Shown: positions 44,443 through 53,441 of the stretch, one piece after another
Layout of the letters: each line of letters begins with the position of its first letter
How positions within the stretch are numbered: the stretch's first letter is position 1
Source of the DNA: Strigamia acuminata
Lineage: Eukaryota; Arthropoda; Chilopoda; Geophilomorpha; Linotaeniidae
DNA: 64,000 nucleotides
NCBI GenBank assembly: GCA_949358305.1
Contig: OX442322.1
Span: 2,914,001 to 2,978,000 of the forward strand
Direction of reading: 5' to 3'
Notes under the pieces: generated by a model
What the model saw: the letters and a program-made list of their open reading frames with translations, nothing else
Databases searched by the model: none
What the model was told of the DNA's origin: nothing
Position numbers and translations under genes: made by a program

Positions 44443-44892
44443 TTAAACTTTTTTTGAAATAAAAAAATTGTTCGCTTGCCATTGCTTTAAAACGAACAAG
44501 CACAAATGGCCGCACGTGACTTCGTCAAAATCCTGGTACCGATTGAAATTGTATTTTAAGTCGTCGCCCAGATACACGTATATTTCCATCGGTGGAGGCA
44601 AGTCGCCGAAACTATCGAAGTACAGCTTGAGACTGCCGTTTTTGGCGTACGCGACCCAATGACTGCCGCTTTCGCGTTGCGCGTTCAAATTAACGATCCC
44701 GCATTCTTTCGATTGGGGTTTGCGGGGTAAAGCGTCTCGCGAAAACACGCCTCTAAAGAATTTTAGGTTCATTCGCTGGGCCAGTTCCTCCAACTGCCGC
44801 GAATCCAGCGGTTTTATTTTCGCGTCACCGGTGAGCCGTAAGGTTTCAAGTAAAAACCTTTTCCAGACTTTCGTTTCGACAATATTTTTTTT
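44443..44892 (-). CDS. PRO: Adenain-like cysteine protease
   Basis: It contains ECGIVNLN, catalytic His in GSHWVAY, Asp in YFDSFGD, the oxyanion Gln in YQDFDEV and the catalytic Cys in CGHLCLFVL. This is the C5 (adenain/Ulp1-like) capsid-maturation protease of Polintons. The frame is open from 44892, but the first ATG is at 44772, inside the conserved region. The upstream segment overlaps the end of the pVI-like gene in another frame, and a T10 tract (44885-44894, A10 in the mRNA) lies at the junction. In related Polintons a pVI-like region can precede the protease, so one gene may have been split here by a homopolymer shift. Confidence 0.82.
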   Translation of the reverse strand, partial: KKNIVETKVWKRFLLETLRLTGDAKIKPLDSRQLEELAQRMNLKFFRGVFSRDALPRKPQSKECGIVNLNAQRESGSHWVAYAKNGSLKLYFDSFGDLPPPMEIYVYLGDDLKYNFNRYQDFDEVTCGHLCLFVLKQWQANNFFISKKV

Positions 44893-45295
44893 TTATATTT
44901 CGCTTTAAAAATGACATTCCTTTGCCTTCCGTCGCCGCGTTATGACGTTTCGTTTCGTCCAGCAGTCTCTTGTTGGTTTTTGCCGCGTCGACAGCTTTGG
45001 CAATTCCAGCCGCACCGCCAGCGAGACCGCCTAATGCTCCCAATAGCGGAAGCAGTAAAGGAAAAAACCCGCCGGTTTGTCTGATTTGTTTCGCGGGCAC
45101 TTTCAAGGTCGTGCCTTTCTTTTTAGACCCGGCCTTTTTTATCTTGTTTATTTGTCTGTCCGTTAGATTTAAACCGTGATTGCCATTTAATTGCTCGTAC
45201 TTCAATCTCAAATGCAAGGGTACGCGTTTTTTGACGGACCGGGATATTTTTTGACGTTGATTCGGCGATAGATTCACTTTATGTATCTTATACAT
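44846..45295 (-). CDS. pVI-like capsid protein with glycine-rich hydrophobic segment
   Basis: 149 residues, ATG 45295. A strongly basic N-terminus (KISRSVKKRVPLHLRLKYEQ) is followed by GGFFPLLLPLLGALGGLAGG and an amphipathic AAGIAKAVDAAKTNKRL. This matches a protein type found beside the protease in Polintons and resembles adenovirus pVI/pX in composition: DNA binding or membrane disruption. The last residues after the A10 tract are probably out of the ancestral frame. Confidence 0.65.
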   Translation of the reverse strand: MYKIHKVNLSPNQRQKISRSVKKRVPLHLRLKYEQLNGNHGLNLTDRQINKIKKAGSKKKGTTLKVPAKQIRQTGGFFPLLLPLLGALGGLAGGAAGIAKAVDAAKTNKRLLDETKRHNAATEGKGMSFLKRNIKKKYCRNESLEKVFT

Positions 45296-45382
45296 TTTTT
45301 TTAATGCTTATTTTTTATATAAGCGTATAATTTTTTTCTTTTTTTTCTTTTTTTCTTTTTTTTCTTTAAATGGCATAAAAGT

Positions 45383-46652
45383 TTAATAAAAGACGTCGAC
45401 TTTGCCTTTGTCTAGTTTCATCGTCATCAGTCTATCGCTGATTATCAAAGCGTAAGCTTTAGTGTCGGCCGGAACGGTTCTCTCAAATTTCATTTTTATT
45501 TGCACGTCCATTATTCCGGTTTTAAGCCTTTCGCTTTGTTTCGTGCAATCTATCACTACGAGCGGGAACATTTTTCCGTACTCGTAACTGTTAAACATCA
45601 AATCGTCGGCGCCGTAATAATCTTTTCTAAATTGAATGCAACTTTCGAGGAATTTGCAATAATTTGCTTGGCGAAATCGTTGTTACTGTCCAGGTAAGGA
45701 TAGCGTTCCGAATTTAAGTAGACGTGCACTTCCGTCACGTTGCAGTTGTCGAATACGGCCGGATTTTTTAATTGGTTGTCTCTTTTGTTAATTTGTAAAG
45801 CCACGATGATGTAACGCGGTTTTTCCGACGTGCTGGTCGTTACCACTCTCCACGCGTGTTCCTTGCTTTCGGGCACGTCCGTCATCTCGAACGACCAATG
45901 CCGGAAAGCCAACGGAACGTTCACGCCTCTATCTACGGCAGTGAGTAGCCTGTTCTTCTGGACATCGGACGGTAAAACGTGCGGCATCATCCAGTACGCT
46001 TTAGAAATGCTTTAGAAATGGCGTCGTTGTCGTGAGTTCGCATTAAGGTCAAAACTTGTTTGGCGCCATATACGATTTTAGTGTAGTCTTCGAAAAATCC
46101 CATTATGTGCGTTAGGGGAACCATCAAAGCGAACAATCCCGTGGGCGTCGGCATTATGTTATAGATATTTCTGCGTTCTCGAAAGCCAAAATTAGTGGTA
46201 TCCGACGCATCACCCGAGCCACGATCCGCTATCCAACCCATATTTCCGCTCGAATTTTGGAGCTGTTTGTACGTCAGTGCTCCCTTAATGGTGGTCGCGT
46301 AACCCGGATAATTTATTTCGTCTATCAATTTGTCGCCGATGTGATATTTCATGTTGCTGAATAAAAATGGTACGAAATTATTCGTTAGCGTTATTACGTG
46401 GTCATTTTCGTCTCCTCGACCGTTAAAAGGCTGACCATTGTCCTTTCTGACTAACTTTCCCTTTATGAACAAGTAACTTTTATGAGGATGAGCCCACACG
46501 TCTTCGTTCTGAATGATTAATCGTATTTCCGAGTTCACGTTATTCAAATCGGTTCCGATGATGGGATAATATTCGTGGTAGTTGTACGAAGTAACGGATT
46601 CATCGATCGCGAACGGCTGCTCGACGTCCAAATAATTTTCGGCGACTTGCAT
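45383..46652 (-). pseudogene. MCP: Major capsid protein, two frameshifts
   Basis: Starts at ATG 46652 (MQVAENYLDVEQPFAIDE). The pattern IRLIIQNEDVWAHPHKSYL, FLFSNMKYHIGDKLIDEI matches the N-terminal part of double-jelly-roll Polinton capsid proteins. An exact 11-bp tandem duplication (GCTTTAGAAAT twice, 45998-46019) shifts the frame. It resumes as WMMPHVLPSDV and shifts again near 45660-45680. The final part carries FRKDYYGADDLMFNSYEYGK and VVIDCTKQSERL. In total about 420 codons. It would form the hexameric capsid shell; it is broken here. Confidence 0.82.
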
Positions 46653-46700
46653 CGTCGTTATTTTTTAATTACTTCACGATTGACGTAATTAAAATTAAAA

Positions 46701-46871
46701 TTAAAAAGAGTTTAAGTATTCCCGATTGTCCGGTCGTAGTATCGAAGCGGATATATTTCCGCCTTTGATCGCCGCCGACGCCGGTGTCTCGACTTTGGCA
46801 ACGACGGTATTAAGCTTAGAAGGGGAAACGTGCCTCATGTAATTATTATTATTATTAAAAATTATCGGCAT
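46701..46871 (-). CDS. Small 56-residue protein between penton and capsid genes
   Basis: ATG 46871, stop TAA 46701-46703, same strand as its neighbours. The product begins MPIIFNNNNNYMRHVSPSKL and is rich in Ala, Val and Asn. It fits neatly in the 300-bp gap between penton and major capsid genes. No family is recognised. Confidence 0.45.
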   Translation of the reverse strand: MPIIFNNNNNYMRHVSPSKLNTVVAKVETPASAAIKGGNISASILRPDNREYLNSF

Positions 46872-46884
46872 GTTATTTTTTTAA

Positions 46885-46916
<32 letters not shown>

Positions 46917-46949
46917 AATTAATAATTAATAATTAATAATAATTAATAA

Positions 46950-47705
46950 TTATAATTTTTTCTTTCTCAAATGCAAACGTGCGGTGAAAATTTCTCCTCT
47001 GAGATTCAAAGGTTTATCGTCTTGATCGGTCAACCAGATCCGAACTTCGTGTATTTTGGATTGGGTTTTAACGGGCAAGTAAACTATGTTGAACGGCATT
47101 TTGACGATCTTGAAACCTGGCGGCACGTTCGGGAAGAAGGCGTAAATGATCGGCGCCGTCTTGCCGTTCTTGTAAGAGTCGGTGATGAGGTCGCAGTGTA
47201 CCAGGATAGTGTTGATATGGAAAATGTTCACCGGATTAACCGATTCGCTTCTACCTTCGCCGTATTTCCTGGGTTTGAGACCGAATAATTTAGCCATACT
47301 TCTGTTGTGCGAAAAATTGGCCCCGTAACCGGCATCGCTAATCACTAACGACGTGGTCAGAGTATTATAATTGGCCACGATGTCGATGAAAGGCACGTCG
47401 TCTTTAATGTTCCAGTGTCCGCGGGCTTTCATTTCGGTATGTATGTACGAAATGATGTCGGCGAGTTCGTAACACCCCACGGGAACGACGATGTCGTAGT
47501 TGGTCGTAACGTTACGAAGGGGGTCGTTCGGGTCCACTTCGACGACGGAGTACTTGAACACGTTGTTGTCCGCGGTTATATTCGGCATCGTGTAAAACGT
47601 CTCGAGGCTCACTAATCCCAATTCGTATTCGTCGTCGCCCAATATTAAAGGCGAGCTGAAAGTCGTGAGAAAGTCGGACTGCGTACTGCTTAATACGATG
47701 GACAT
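46950..47705 (-). CDS. mCP: Penton (minor capsid) protein
   Basis: 251 residues, intact, ATG 47705. Patterns LGLVSLETFYTMPNI, VPVGCYELADIISYI, HCDLITDSYKNG, FPNVPPGFKI and NLRGEIFTARLHLRKKKL are typical of the single-jelly-roll Polinton minor capsid protein that forms the vertex pentons. It lies upstream of the major capsid gene, the usual arrangement. Confidence 0.82.
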   Translation of the reverse strand: MSIVLSSTQSDFLTTFSSPLILGDDEYELGLVSLETFYTMPNITADNNVFKYSVVEVDPNDPLRNVTTNYDIVVPVGCYELADIISYIHTEMKARGHWNIKDDVPFIDIVANYNTLTTSLVISDAGYGANFSHNRSMAKLFGLKPRKYGEGRSESVNPVNIFHINTILVHCDLITDSYKNGKTAPIIYAFFPNVPPGFKIVKMPFNIVYLPVKTQSKIHEVRIWLTDQDDKPLNLRGEIFTARLHLRKKKL

Positions 47706-47714
47706 GATGTTTTT

Positions 47715-48899
47715 TTAATTCGCAAGAATTTTTTTTTGCATGGTCTCAAACTTGGACTCGTCGACGATTCGCGCCTCTTTCAGTTCCGCGAGTATTTCCA
47801 CTATTTCGTTGTCGTGAGACGTGTTTCCAGCATCCCGCGATGCGTGCAACAGCCGCAGCCTGTCTATCAATTCGTTCAGGTCGTTGTAATACTTATAGTC
47901 TACTACGGAGTTGCGCGGCCGAAACGTTTTCGTTATACCATTGCCAGCTTGGGATGTCTTCTTGTCAGCTTGGGGCGTCTTCTTTTCAGCTAGATGTATT
48001 TTGAACTGCTCCCAAATTGGTTTAACCACTTTCATGTACTTTTCTCCTTTACTAGCTTTGGGCTGATTGGTTGATGGATCATTATTTCTATATATTGCTT
48101 TACTGTTGACTAGTATCAAGGCATAATCGTTTATTGCGTCGTTATTGGCAAATGGGTTCTTCGGAGGAGCTTTATTTACGAGGAATTCTATTAAATCGTC
48201 ACTCGCTTTGTACTGTTTATCTTTTACGACGACGTAACCCGGGATAAATGTAATCTCTTCGGCTCCTATTTTAAACTTCTTGTCATTCTTATCAAATCTG
48301 ACCCCAAACACGGTGTCAACATTAGGTGCTCTTTCGGCATAATGTTTAATGAAACCTAGGTAATCCGCGGATAGCTTTTTTTCATCTTTCATTTCCAATT
48401 CGAGACTTCTTCGTAAGTCTTGTTGATATTTTGTACTTTGATGTAAAGCCTCGTCATCATCATCATCATCATCATCAAGATTGGACTCTCACGCACTTCA
48501 AAATGAAACGTCTTCCTCCTCCTTGTTCACGTAAGAGTCATCAAATGCTTGTTGGGGAGTTGCGAGTTGGCTCGAGGACAAGCTTTGGCGTCCGAACTGA
48601 CTTTTAGTGGCTGACCTTTCCCAATCTTTGACGGGTGTATCCAAGTCCAGTTTTGACATTGCCTTCTTAGACTCGCTTTTAAAGGGAGTGGAAGGTGACA
48701 ATTTGAAGGTCATGGGTGGAAGAGCGGGAGGTTGTGTTGCTGTCAATTGCTGCGGCAAGCTATGCAAAGCGGCTGTAACCGGTTTGAAGAACGCACCCAG
48801 CGCTTCATCTTCGGATCCGCGGTTTAGCTTATCTTGCAGAAACTTTTTTTTCAAGCTCCGTTTTAATTTTTCGTAATTTTCACGTTGTTGTTTATTCAT
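47715..48899 (-). pseudogene. Conserved Polinton protein of unknown function, two in-frame stops
   Basis: A single frame of 395 codons from ATG 48899 (MNKQQRENYEKLKRSLKKK). Two TGA codons nine bases apart (the first at 48498-48500) interrupt it, followed by a run of Asp codons (48460-48483) and then DLRRSLELEMKDEKKL. The C-terminal part has VFGVRFDKNDKKFKIG and YYNDLNELIDRLRLLHASRD, a block widely seen in Polinton ORFs. Placed between ATPase and penton. Role unknown, possibly structural. Confidence 0.7.
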
Positions 48900-48909
48900 G
48901 TTTATTTTT

Positions 48910-49578
48910 TTAAAACGGAAAAAATTTATTCTTATATCTCCCGTTCGTCATGGACTTGGTTTTGTCGATCGTGAGAAAGCCGAACGTGTCGTCATCCCAA
49001 CACGATTTGCACGCGTCTTTGAAACGAACGTACGTCATGTCCGTGCCAACGTGGTTGTCGTAAACGTGTTTCATGTTTTTTTTGTCTTGTCTGAACATGA
49101 TTATTAAATTGGCATTGTCTCTTATCACCTGTTTTGGGATGCGGCTGTAAGTCTGACACAAGTAGAAGCAATCTACGTTACTATGACGACCCTGGGCAAA
49201 ATATTTCTCGATGTTACGTTGCGTGTCGGTCATGACGTCGTCGAACACGAAAATGGTCTCGTTCACGTTTTTATCGAACACTTGTTCGGGAGGCGGAACA
49301 TCCTCGTTGCTCGGGAAAAAATGTGCCACTCGTTCGCCCAATTCGGACTCCAGTTCATCGAACATTTGTCTTAGCCGCTCGTACTTCGGTTGAAATAACG
49401 TCCTTGAAAATATCATCAGTTTATCGAAACGTAACCAGTGCAGGAAGTTTAGCAACAGGTTCGTTTTGCCGCATTCGGCCGGACCACACACGATGCACCT
49501 GATGCTTTTAGGTAAAATGGAATTGTTTTTCTTTTCGTGCTTGTCCGAGTGCCCGGTGTCAAAGTTTATAACGTTCAA
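48910..49578 (-). CDS. ATPase: FtsK/A32-like packaging ATPase
   Basis: 222 codons. Walker A GPAECGKT (residues 32-39), Walker B IFVFDDV (about 108-114), then YFAQGRHSNVDCFYLCQTY, typical of the HerA/FtsK-type genome-packaging ATPase of Polintons and related viruses. The expected start region (NVINFDTGH) begins with TTG, an upstream in-frame stop excludes an earlier ATG, and the next ATG is past Walker A. The start codon may therefore be mutated or non-canonical. Confidence 0.85.
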   Translation of the reverse strand: MNVINFDTGHSDKHEKKNNSILPKSIRCIVCGPAECGKTNLLLNFLHWLRFDKLMIFSRTLFQPKYERLRQMFDELESELGERVAHFFPSNEDVPPPEQVFDKNVNETIFVFDDVMTDTQRNIEKYFAQGRHSNVDCFYLCQTYSRIPKQVIRDNANLIIMFRQDKKNMKHVYDNHVGTDMTYVRFKDACKSCWDDDTFGFLTIDKTKSMTNGRYKNKFFPF

Positions 49579-49593
49579 TTTTTTTTATATACG

Positions 49594-49633
<40 letters not shown>

Positions 49634-49690
49634 ATATATTTTTTTTATATATTTATTTATATATTTATATATAAAAAATAAAGACGAGAC
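49579..49690. promoter_or_regulatory. AT-rich divergent intergenic region
   Basis: 112 bp of TA repeats between the leftward ATPase and rightward zinc-ribbon/PLA2 gene. It probably contains both promoters, but no clear TATA plus initiator pair can be picked out of the repeats. Confidence 0.4.
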
Positions 49691-50177
49691 ATGTATTGCG
49701 TTAAATGTCGAAAGTCCACCCCGACGGGCAAGTTGGAAATGGGCGTGACGAAGAACAATAGAGCGTTCAAAAGAGGTAAATGCTCGACGTGCGGGACGAC
49801 AAAATATCAGTTCGTAAAAAAAAAAATCTCCGATAAGGGACAAAGGACTAATCAATAAACTAATCGATAAATTACCGATCGAAATGCATATTCCCGGCTA
49901 CAATTATTGCGGCCCCGGCACGAAATTGGATAAACGATTGGCGAGAGGAGATAAGGGAATTAATCCGTTGGACGAAGCATGTAGATTGCACGACATAGCG
50001 TACGTGAACGAAAATTTGGCCGCGAGACACGAGGCGGATAGGAAATTGGTCGAAGCTTGTGATTCGATCATAGCCGATCCGACGACCAGTTTAAGCACAA
50101 AATTAGTCGCCAGGGCAATCAAAGCCACATTCAAAACCAAACTTAAATTAGGAATGGGCTTAAAAAAAAAAAGATAA
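49691..50177 (+). pseudogene. Zinc-ribbon plus phospholipase A2-like protein, frameshifted
   Basis: ATG 49691 starts MYCVKCRKSTPTGKL with a second pair CSTCG, a zinc ribbon. At an A11 tract (49816-49826) the frame shifts by one; the other frame reads KSPIRDKGLINKL into MHIPGYNYCGPGTKLDKR and CRLHDIAYVNEN. The PGYNYCGPG loop and HD pair match the calcium-binding loop and catalytic His-Asp of parvovirus VP1-type PLA2, used for endosomal escape. A ten-A tract would restore one frame, so slippage, mutation or assembly error are all possible. Confidence 0.75.
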
Positions 50178-50184
50178 AAATAAA

Positions 50185-51129
50185 ATGTCCGAGATAGAAC
50201 AACTGGTAAGTGAATTACACAAGCCGGCACGCAGACATTACGTAAGACGTCCGGTTTCGTCGTTCGGGATAAACGATGTATGGCAAATCGATTTGGTAGA
50301 GATGGTCCCATTTTCGCGCGTGAACCAGGGGTACAAATACTTATTGACGGTGATCGATGCATTCTCCAAATTCGCGTACGCGGTGCCCATCAAATCGAAG
50401 ACGGGCAAAGACGTAACGGCGGCATTCGAAAAGGTGCTCGCGAGAGCCGTGTCGGGCCCGACGAATTTGGCATCCGATTGGGGGAAAGAGTTTTACAATT
50501 CCCATTTCAAAGCGCTCCTGAAGAAACACGACATCAATCATTTTTCCACACACTCCATCTTGAAAGCCAGTATGGTCGAGCGTTTCAATCGCACGCTTAA
50601 AGAGATGGTGTACAGACATTTTACGTTGAAAGGTTCACGTAAACGGGTATCGGTTTTACCGCACTTGTTGAGCCGATACAATGCAACGGTGCATAGAACT
50701 ACGAATATGAAGCCCCAAGACGTCACGCACGAGCACGAGAAACGGCTGAGACTGAAACTGCTTCCCGGGCCGGCTACGTCGAAGCCTAAATTCAAAGTCG
50801 GGGACAGAGTGCGTATTTCCAAATCCAAATCCATTTTTGAAAAGGGTTTTCTCCAATCTTGGACGAACGAGGTCTTTTTGGTAGATGAGGTCGATTTAAC
50901 GTACGAACCTCCCGTTTACAAACTTAAAGATTCGCGAGGCGAACGGATCGGTGGTTCCTTTTACAACGAAGAACTACAGAGAACAGCAACCGGGGTTAAC
51001 GACCCCTACTTGGTCGAAAGGGTAATCAGAAAAAAAAGAAACGAGGATGGGACATTTAGGCACTTAGTGAAATGGAAAGGCTTAGATGAGTCGCATAATT
51101 CGTGGGTCGATGAATTGATTGATTTATAA
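50185..51129 (+). CDS. INT: Retrovirus-like integrase with chromodomain
   Basis: 314 residues, intact, ATG 50185. Catalytic triad D36 (VWQIDLVEM), D98 (LASDWGKEF) and E132 (KASMVERFNRT), followed by an SH3-like basic region and a C-terminal chromodomain (YLVERVIRKK, HLVKWKGLDESHNSWVDE). Polinton integrases of this kind insert the element with a 6-bp duplication, as seen here. It lies 8 bp downstream of the PLA2 gene. Confidence 0.93.
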   Translation: MSEIEQLVSELHKPARRHYVRRPVSSFGINDVWQIDLVEMVPFSRVNQGYKYLLTVIDAFSKFAYAVPIKSKTGKDVTAAFEKVLARAVSGPTNLASDWGKEFYNSHFKALLKKHDINHFSTHSILKASMVERFNRTLKEMVYRHFTLKGSRKRVSVLPHLLSRYNATVHRTTNMKPQDVTHEHEKRLRLKLLPGPATSKPKFKVGDRVRISKSKSIFEKGFLQSWTNEVFLVDEVDLTYEPPVYKLKDSRGERIGGSFYNEELQRTATGVNDPYLVERVIRKKRNEDGTFRHLVKWKGLDESHNSWVDELIDL

Positions 51130-51196
51130 TAAAAAAATTATATATATATATATATATATTAAAAAAAGAAAAAAAGAAAAAAAGAAAGAAAAAAAA

Positions 51197-51619
51197 ATGA
51201 ACAACCTCGAAATGTTCAACTCGGCCAATAATCATTTACGAATCGATCATTTCAAAAACGTTTTACCGATTGATTGTTTGATGCCACTGGCGAGACATCG
51301 CGGTAAGAACGAAAGCTTCGTAATAAATTTAGATCCATCGACCAAACCGGGTACACATTGGGTAAGTTTGAGTATACGTGACGACGTAGCGGAATACTTC
51401 GACAATTTGGGTCGCATTCCACCGAAAGAAATATTTCAATACGTCGGTGAAGACGTAGTCGTAAATTTCAGCACGGATGCGACGTATTCGTCACCGTCAA
51501 AGGCTGATAACTGCGGAGTTTACAGCCTTTTTACGCTGTATTTATCAACGAATCTTAACCTCGAACGAAATACAATCAATAAAATTATTCTCGCGATGGT
51601 CAGTCTAGGTTTGCTTTAA
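51197..51619 (+). CDS. Second adenain-like cysteine protease
   Basis: 140 residues from ATG 51197. Motifs: FVINLDPSTKPGTHWVSL (His), EYFDNLGRIPPKEI (Asp) and KADNCGVYSLF (Cys). It is a distinct paralogue of the protease at 44443. The Gln that lies seven residues before Cys in adenain and in the first protease is Ser here, so activity is uncertain. It follows the integrase on the same strand after a TA/A-rich gap. Confidence 0.72.
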   Translation: MNNLEMFNSANNHLRIDHFKNVLPIDCLMPLARHRGKNESFVINLDPSTKPGTHWVSLSIRDDVAEYFDNLGRIPPKEIFQYVGEDVVVNFSTDATYSSPSKADNCGVYSLFTLYLSTNLNLERNTINKIILAMVSLGLL

Positions 51620-51639
51620 TGTGCCAAAGTTCAACGGCC

Positions 51640-52040
51640 GCCCATAGCCGCATATCCCCGTAGCCCCATAGCCCCATAGCTTCGTAGCCACATATCCACG
51701 CAGCTTAATAGCTTCGTAGCTTCATAGCTTAATAGCTTCGTAGCTTTATAGCTTCATAGCGCCATAGCTTCGTAGCTTAATAGCTTCATAGCTTCGTAGC
51801 TTTATAGCTTCATAGCTTCATCGCCCATTGCCCCATCGCCCATCGCTTCATTGCCCATCGCCCCATCGCTCATCGCTTCATTGCCCATCGCTTCATCGCC
51901 CCATCGCCCATTGTCCCATAGCCGCATGGCTCCATAGCCCGATAGTCCTATAAGCCCATGGCCTCATGGCCCCAATGGTCCGATAGCCCGATAGCCCTAT
52001 AGCCCGAGAGCCCCATAGCCGCATAGCCGCATAGGTTATG
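51640..52040. repeat. TAGC-type minisatellite
   Basis: About 400 bp of degenerate 8-9 bp units: CATAGCCC at the start, TAGCTTCR / TAGCTTAA in the middle, CGCCCAT / TGCCCCAT later, then CATAGCCC again. No coding potential. Confidence 0.85.
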
Positions 52041-52057
52041 GGTTAAAAACCCATAAC
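52030..52057. terminator. Hairpin near the minisatellite
   Basis: AGGTTATGGGTT AAAA ACCCATAACCT is a perfect stem. A related stem, GGTTAGGGGTT ACA ACCCCTAACC, lies at 52758-52782, and TTATGGGTTATGGG occurs near 41868. They may be element-encoded transcription ends; the role is inferred. Confidence 0.4.
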
Positions 52058-52356
52058 CTTTAACCCATAATCATACGCTCGCTATAAAGATAATTCAATA
52101 TACATTTTTTTTTTTTTTTTTTTTCTCAAAAGTGAAATATTTTTAAAGTTAATCGAAGTTTCATATTTTTCAATTTTACCGAGAAAATGTTTCAAATCGA
52201 GCGGACGGTGTTCAAACATTTAACGGCATGTAAATATAATTACCGTCAATTTTTTTTTTCAAAAAAGAAAAAATGAAAAAAATTTTGTATATATAAAAAA
52301 AAGAAATAGATCGAACGCAATTTGAGAAAAAAAATAATAAGAATAAACAGATCGTC

Positions 52357-52659
52357 ATGTATCTATTCCAAATCCATCAAAACAAAACAGCGGAAGAAAA
52401 ATTAATCATTTTGAAACAACTGTCAATATTTCTATTAGTGAATTATGGAGGAGTGGTAAAAGAAAAAACACAGTGTTCGATGCTTTGGCAGCCTCATCAA
52501 CTCGTAAAGAGACAGACTCTGCAAGAGAGGTTAGGAAAGTTTTACAACCTAAATATAGCTGAAATTAGGTTTGTTCATGATGGACTTACTCTATCAGAAC
52601 TGAACGAATTGGAAAAAATCAATCACTTGTTCGGCTATTCGAAACGAGTAAACATGTAA
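52357..52659 (+). CDS. Unknown 100-residue protein
   Basis: ATG 52357, intact. It includes EEKLIILKQLSIFLLVNYGG, SMLWQPHQL and GLTLSELNELEK. I recognise no family. It is flanked by T-rich sequence and hairpins, with no promoter module immediately upstream. It may be a genuine accessory gene or a decayed fragment. Confidence 0.4.
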   Translation: MYLFQIHQNKTAEEKLIILKQLSIFLLVNYGGVVKEKTQCSMLWQPHQLVKRQTLQERLGKFYNLNIAEIRFVHDGLTLSELNELEKINHLFGYSKRVNM

Positions 52660-52837
52660 GGCATAAACATTAATCGATTAAATCAATTCATATAGCTAAA
52701 AAAGGTTAATCGATTATTATAGCTAAAGAGATTAATCAATCATTATAGCTAAAAAGGTTAGGGGTTACAACCCCTAACCTTACCCAAGCTAAAGTATAGA
52801 CTTAATATATAAAAATAAAATAAAAACTTACTTTGTC

Positions 52838-53225
52838 CGGTGAGCTTCTTTTTCCATTTTTCCTCCCACTTTGGGAAAAATATGGAATTGTGTCCGTCAT
52901 GTGAATACTTCCGTCTTTCTTCCGAAGTTGATGAGAAAAAAATTGAAACGTCCAGCGTGGAAACAGCAGCCTTTTCAAGTGTGAGGGGTGGGAACCACTG
53001 ATTTAATGTGGGGTTTGATGTCCTTTATATACATTTTCAATTATGTTAATGGGCTAGTCCATTATTCGCTGGTAAACGATCTCTGATTGGCTGGTTTTTA
53101 CCTTTTCTGCCGTTTTACCCCTAAAAAAAATCCGCCTTGAAAAAATAGTCCGCCTCGAAAAATTAAAGAATCAATTATGGCGACATACCAAATCCAACCC
53201 TCAGATGCTCGGCTGCGTTTTTTTA
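52838..53225 (-). repeat. Left arm of a nested inverted repeat with promoter module, copy 3
   Basis: About 390 bp, inverse of 53942-54350 at roughly 80% identity by eye. It carries a minus-strand TATATAAAGG (53031-53022) and TCAGTGG initiator (53001-52995), then the shared leader ending TTTCCACGCTGGACGTTTC. The promoter points outward to the left. Confidence 0.72.
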
Positions 53226-53441
53226 GGCTCCTCAAACATCATTTAAAAAAATTAAATAATTAATCAATTCATGCGTGGTTCACGATATTTCATCAGTTTT
53301 GCAGCTATACACGAAACAATGATGCAATAATGGCGGTAGATTGATTGATTAAAGTTAGAAAAAAATACCGAAAGGTAGGGGTTAGTCTTTCTAATTGTAG
53401 CGGGCGAACCAACACAGATAGAAACTTCTACATTTTTCTAA

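Noticed and set aside
49600-49680. Origin of replication in the TA-rich tract
   Set aside because: Simple TA repeats between divergent genes; Polintons are thought to replicate from their ends by protein priming.
51640-52040. CRISPR-like array
   Set aside because: Short 8-9 bp degenerate tandem units without unique spacers; a minisatellite in a eukaryotic transposon.
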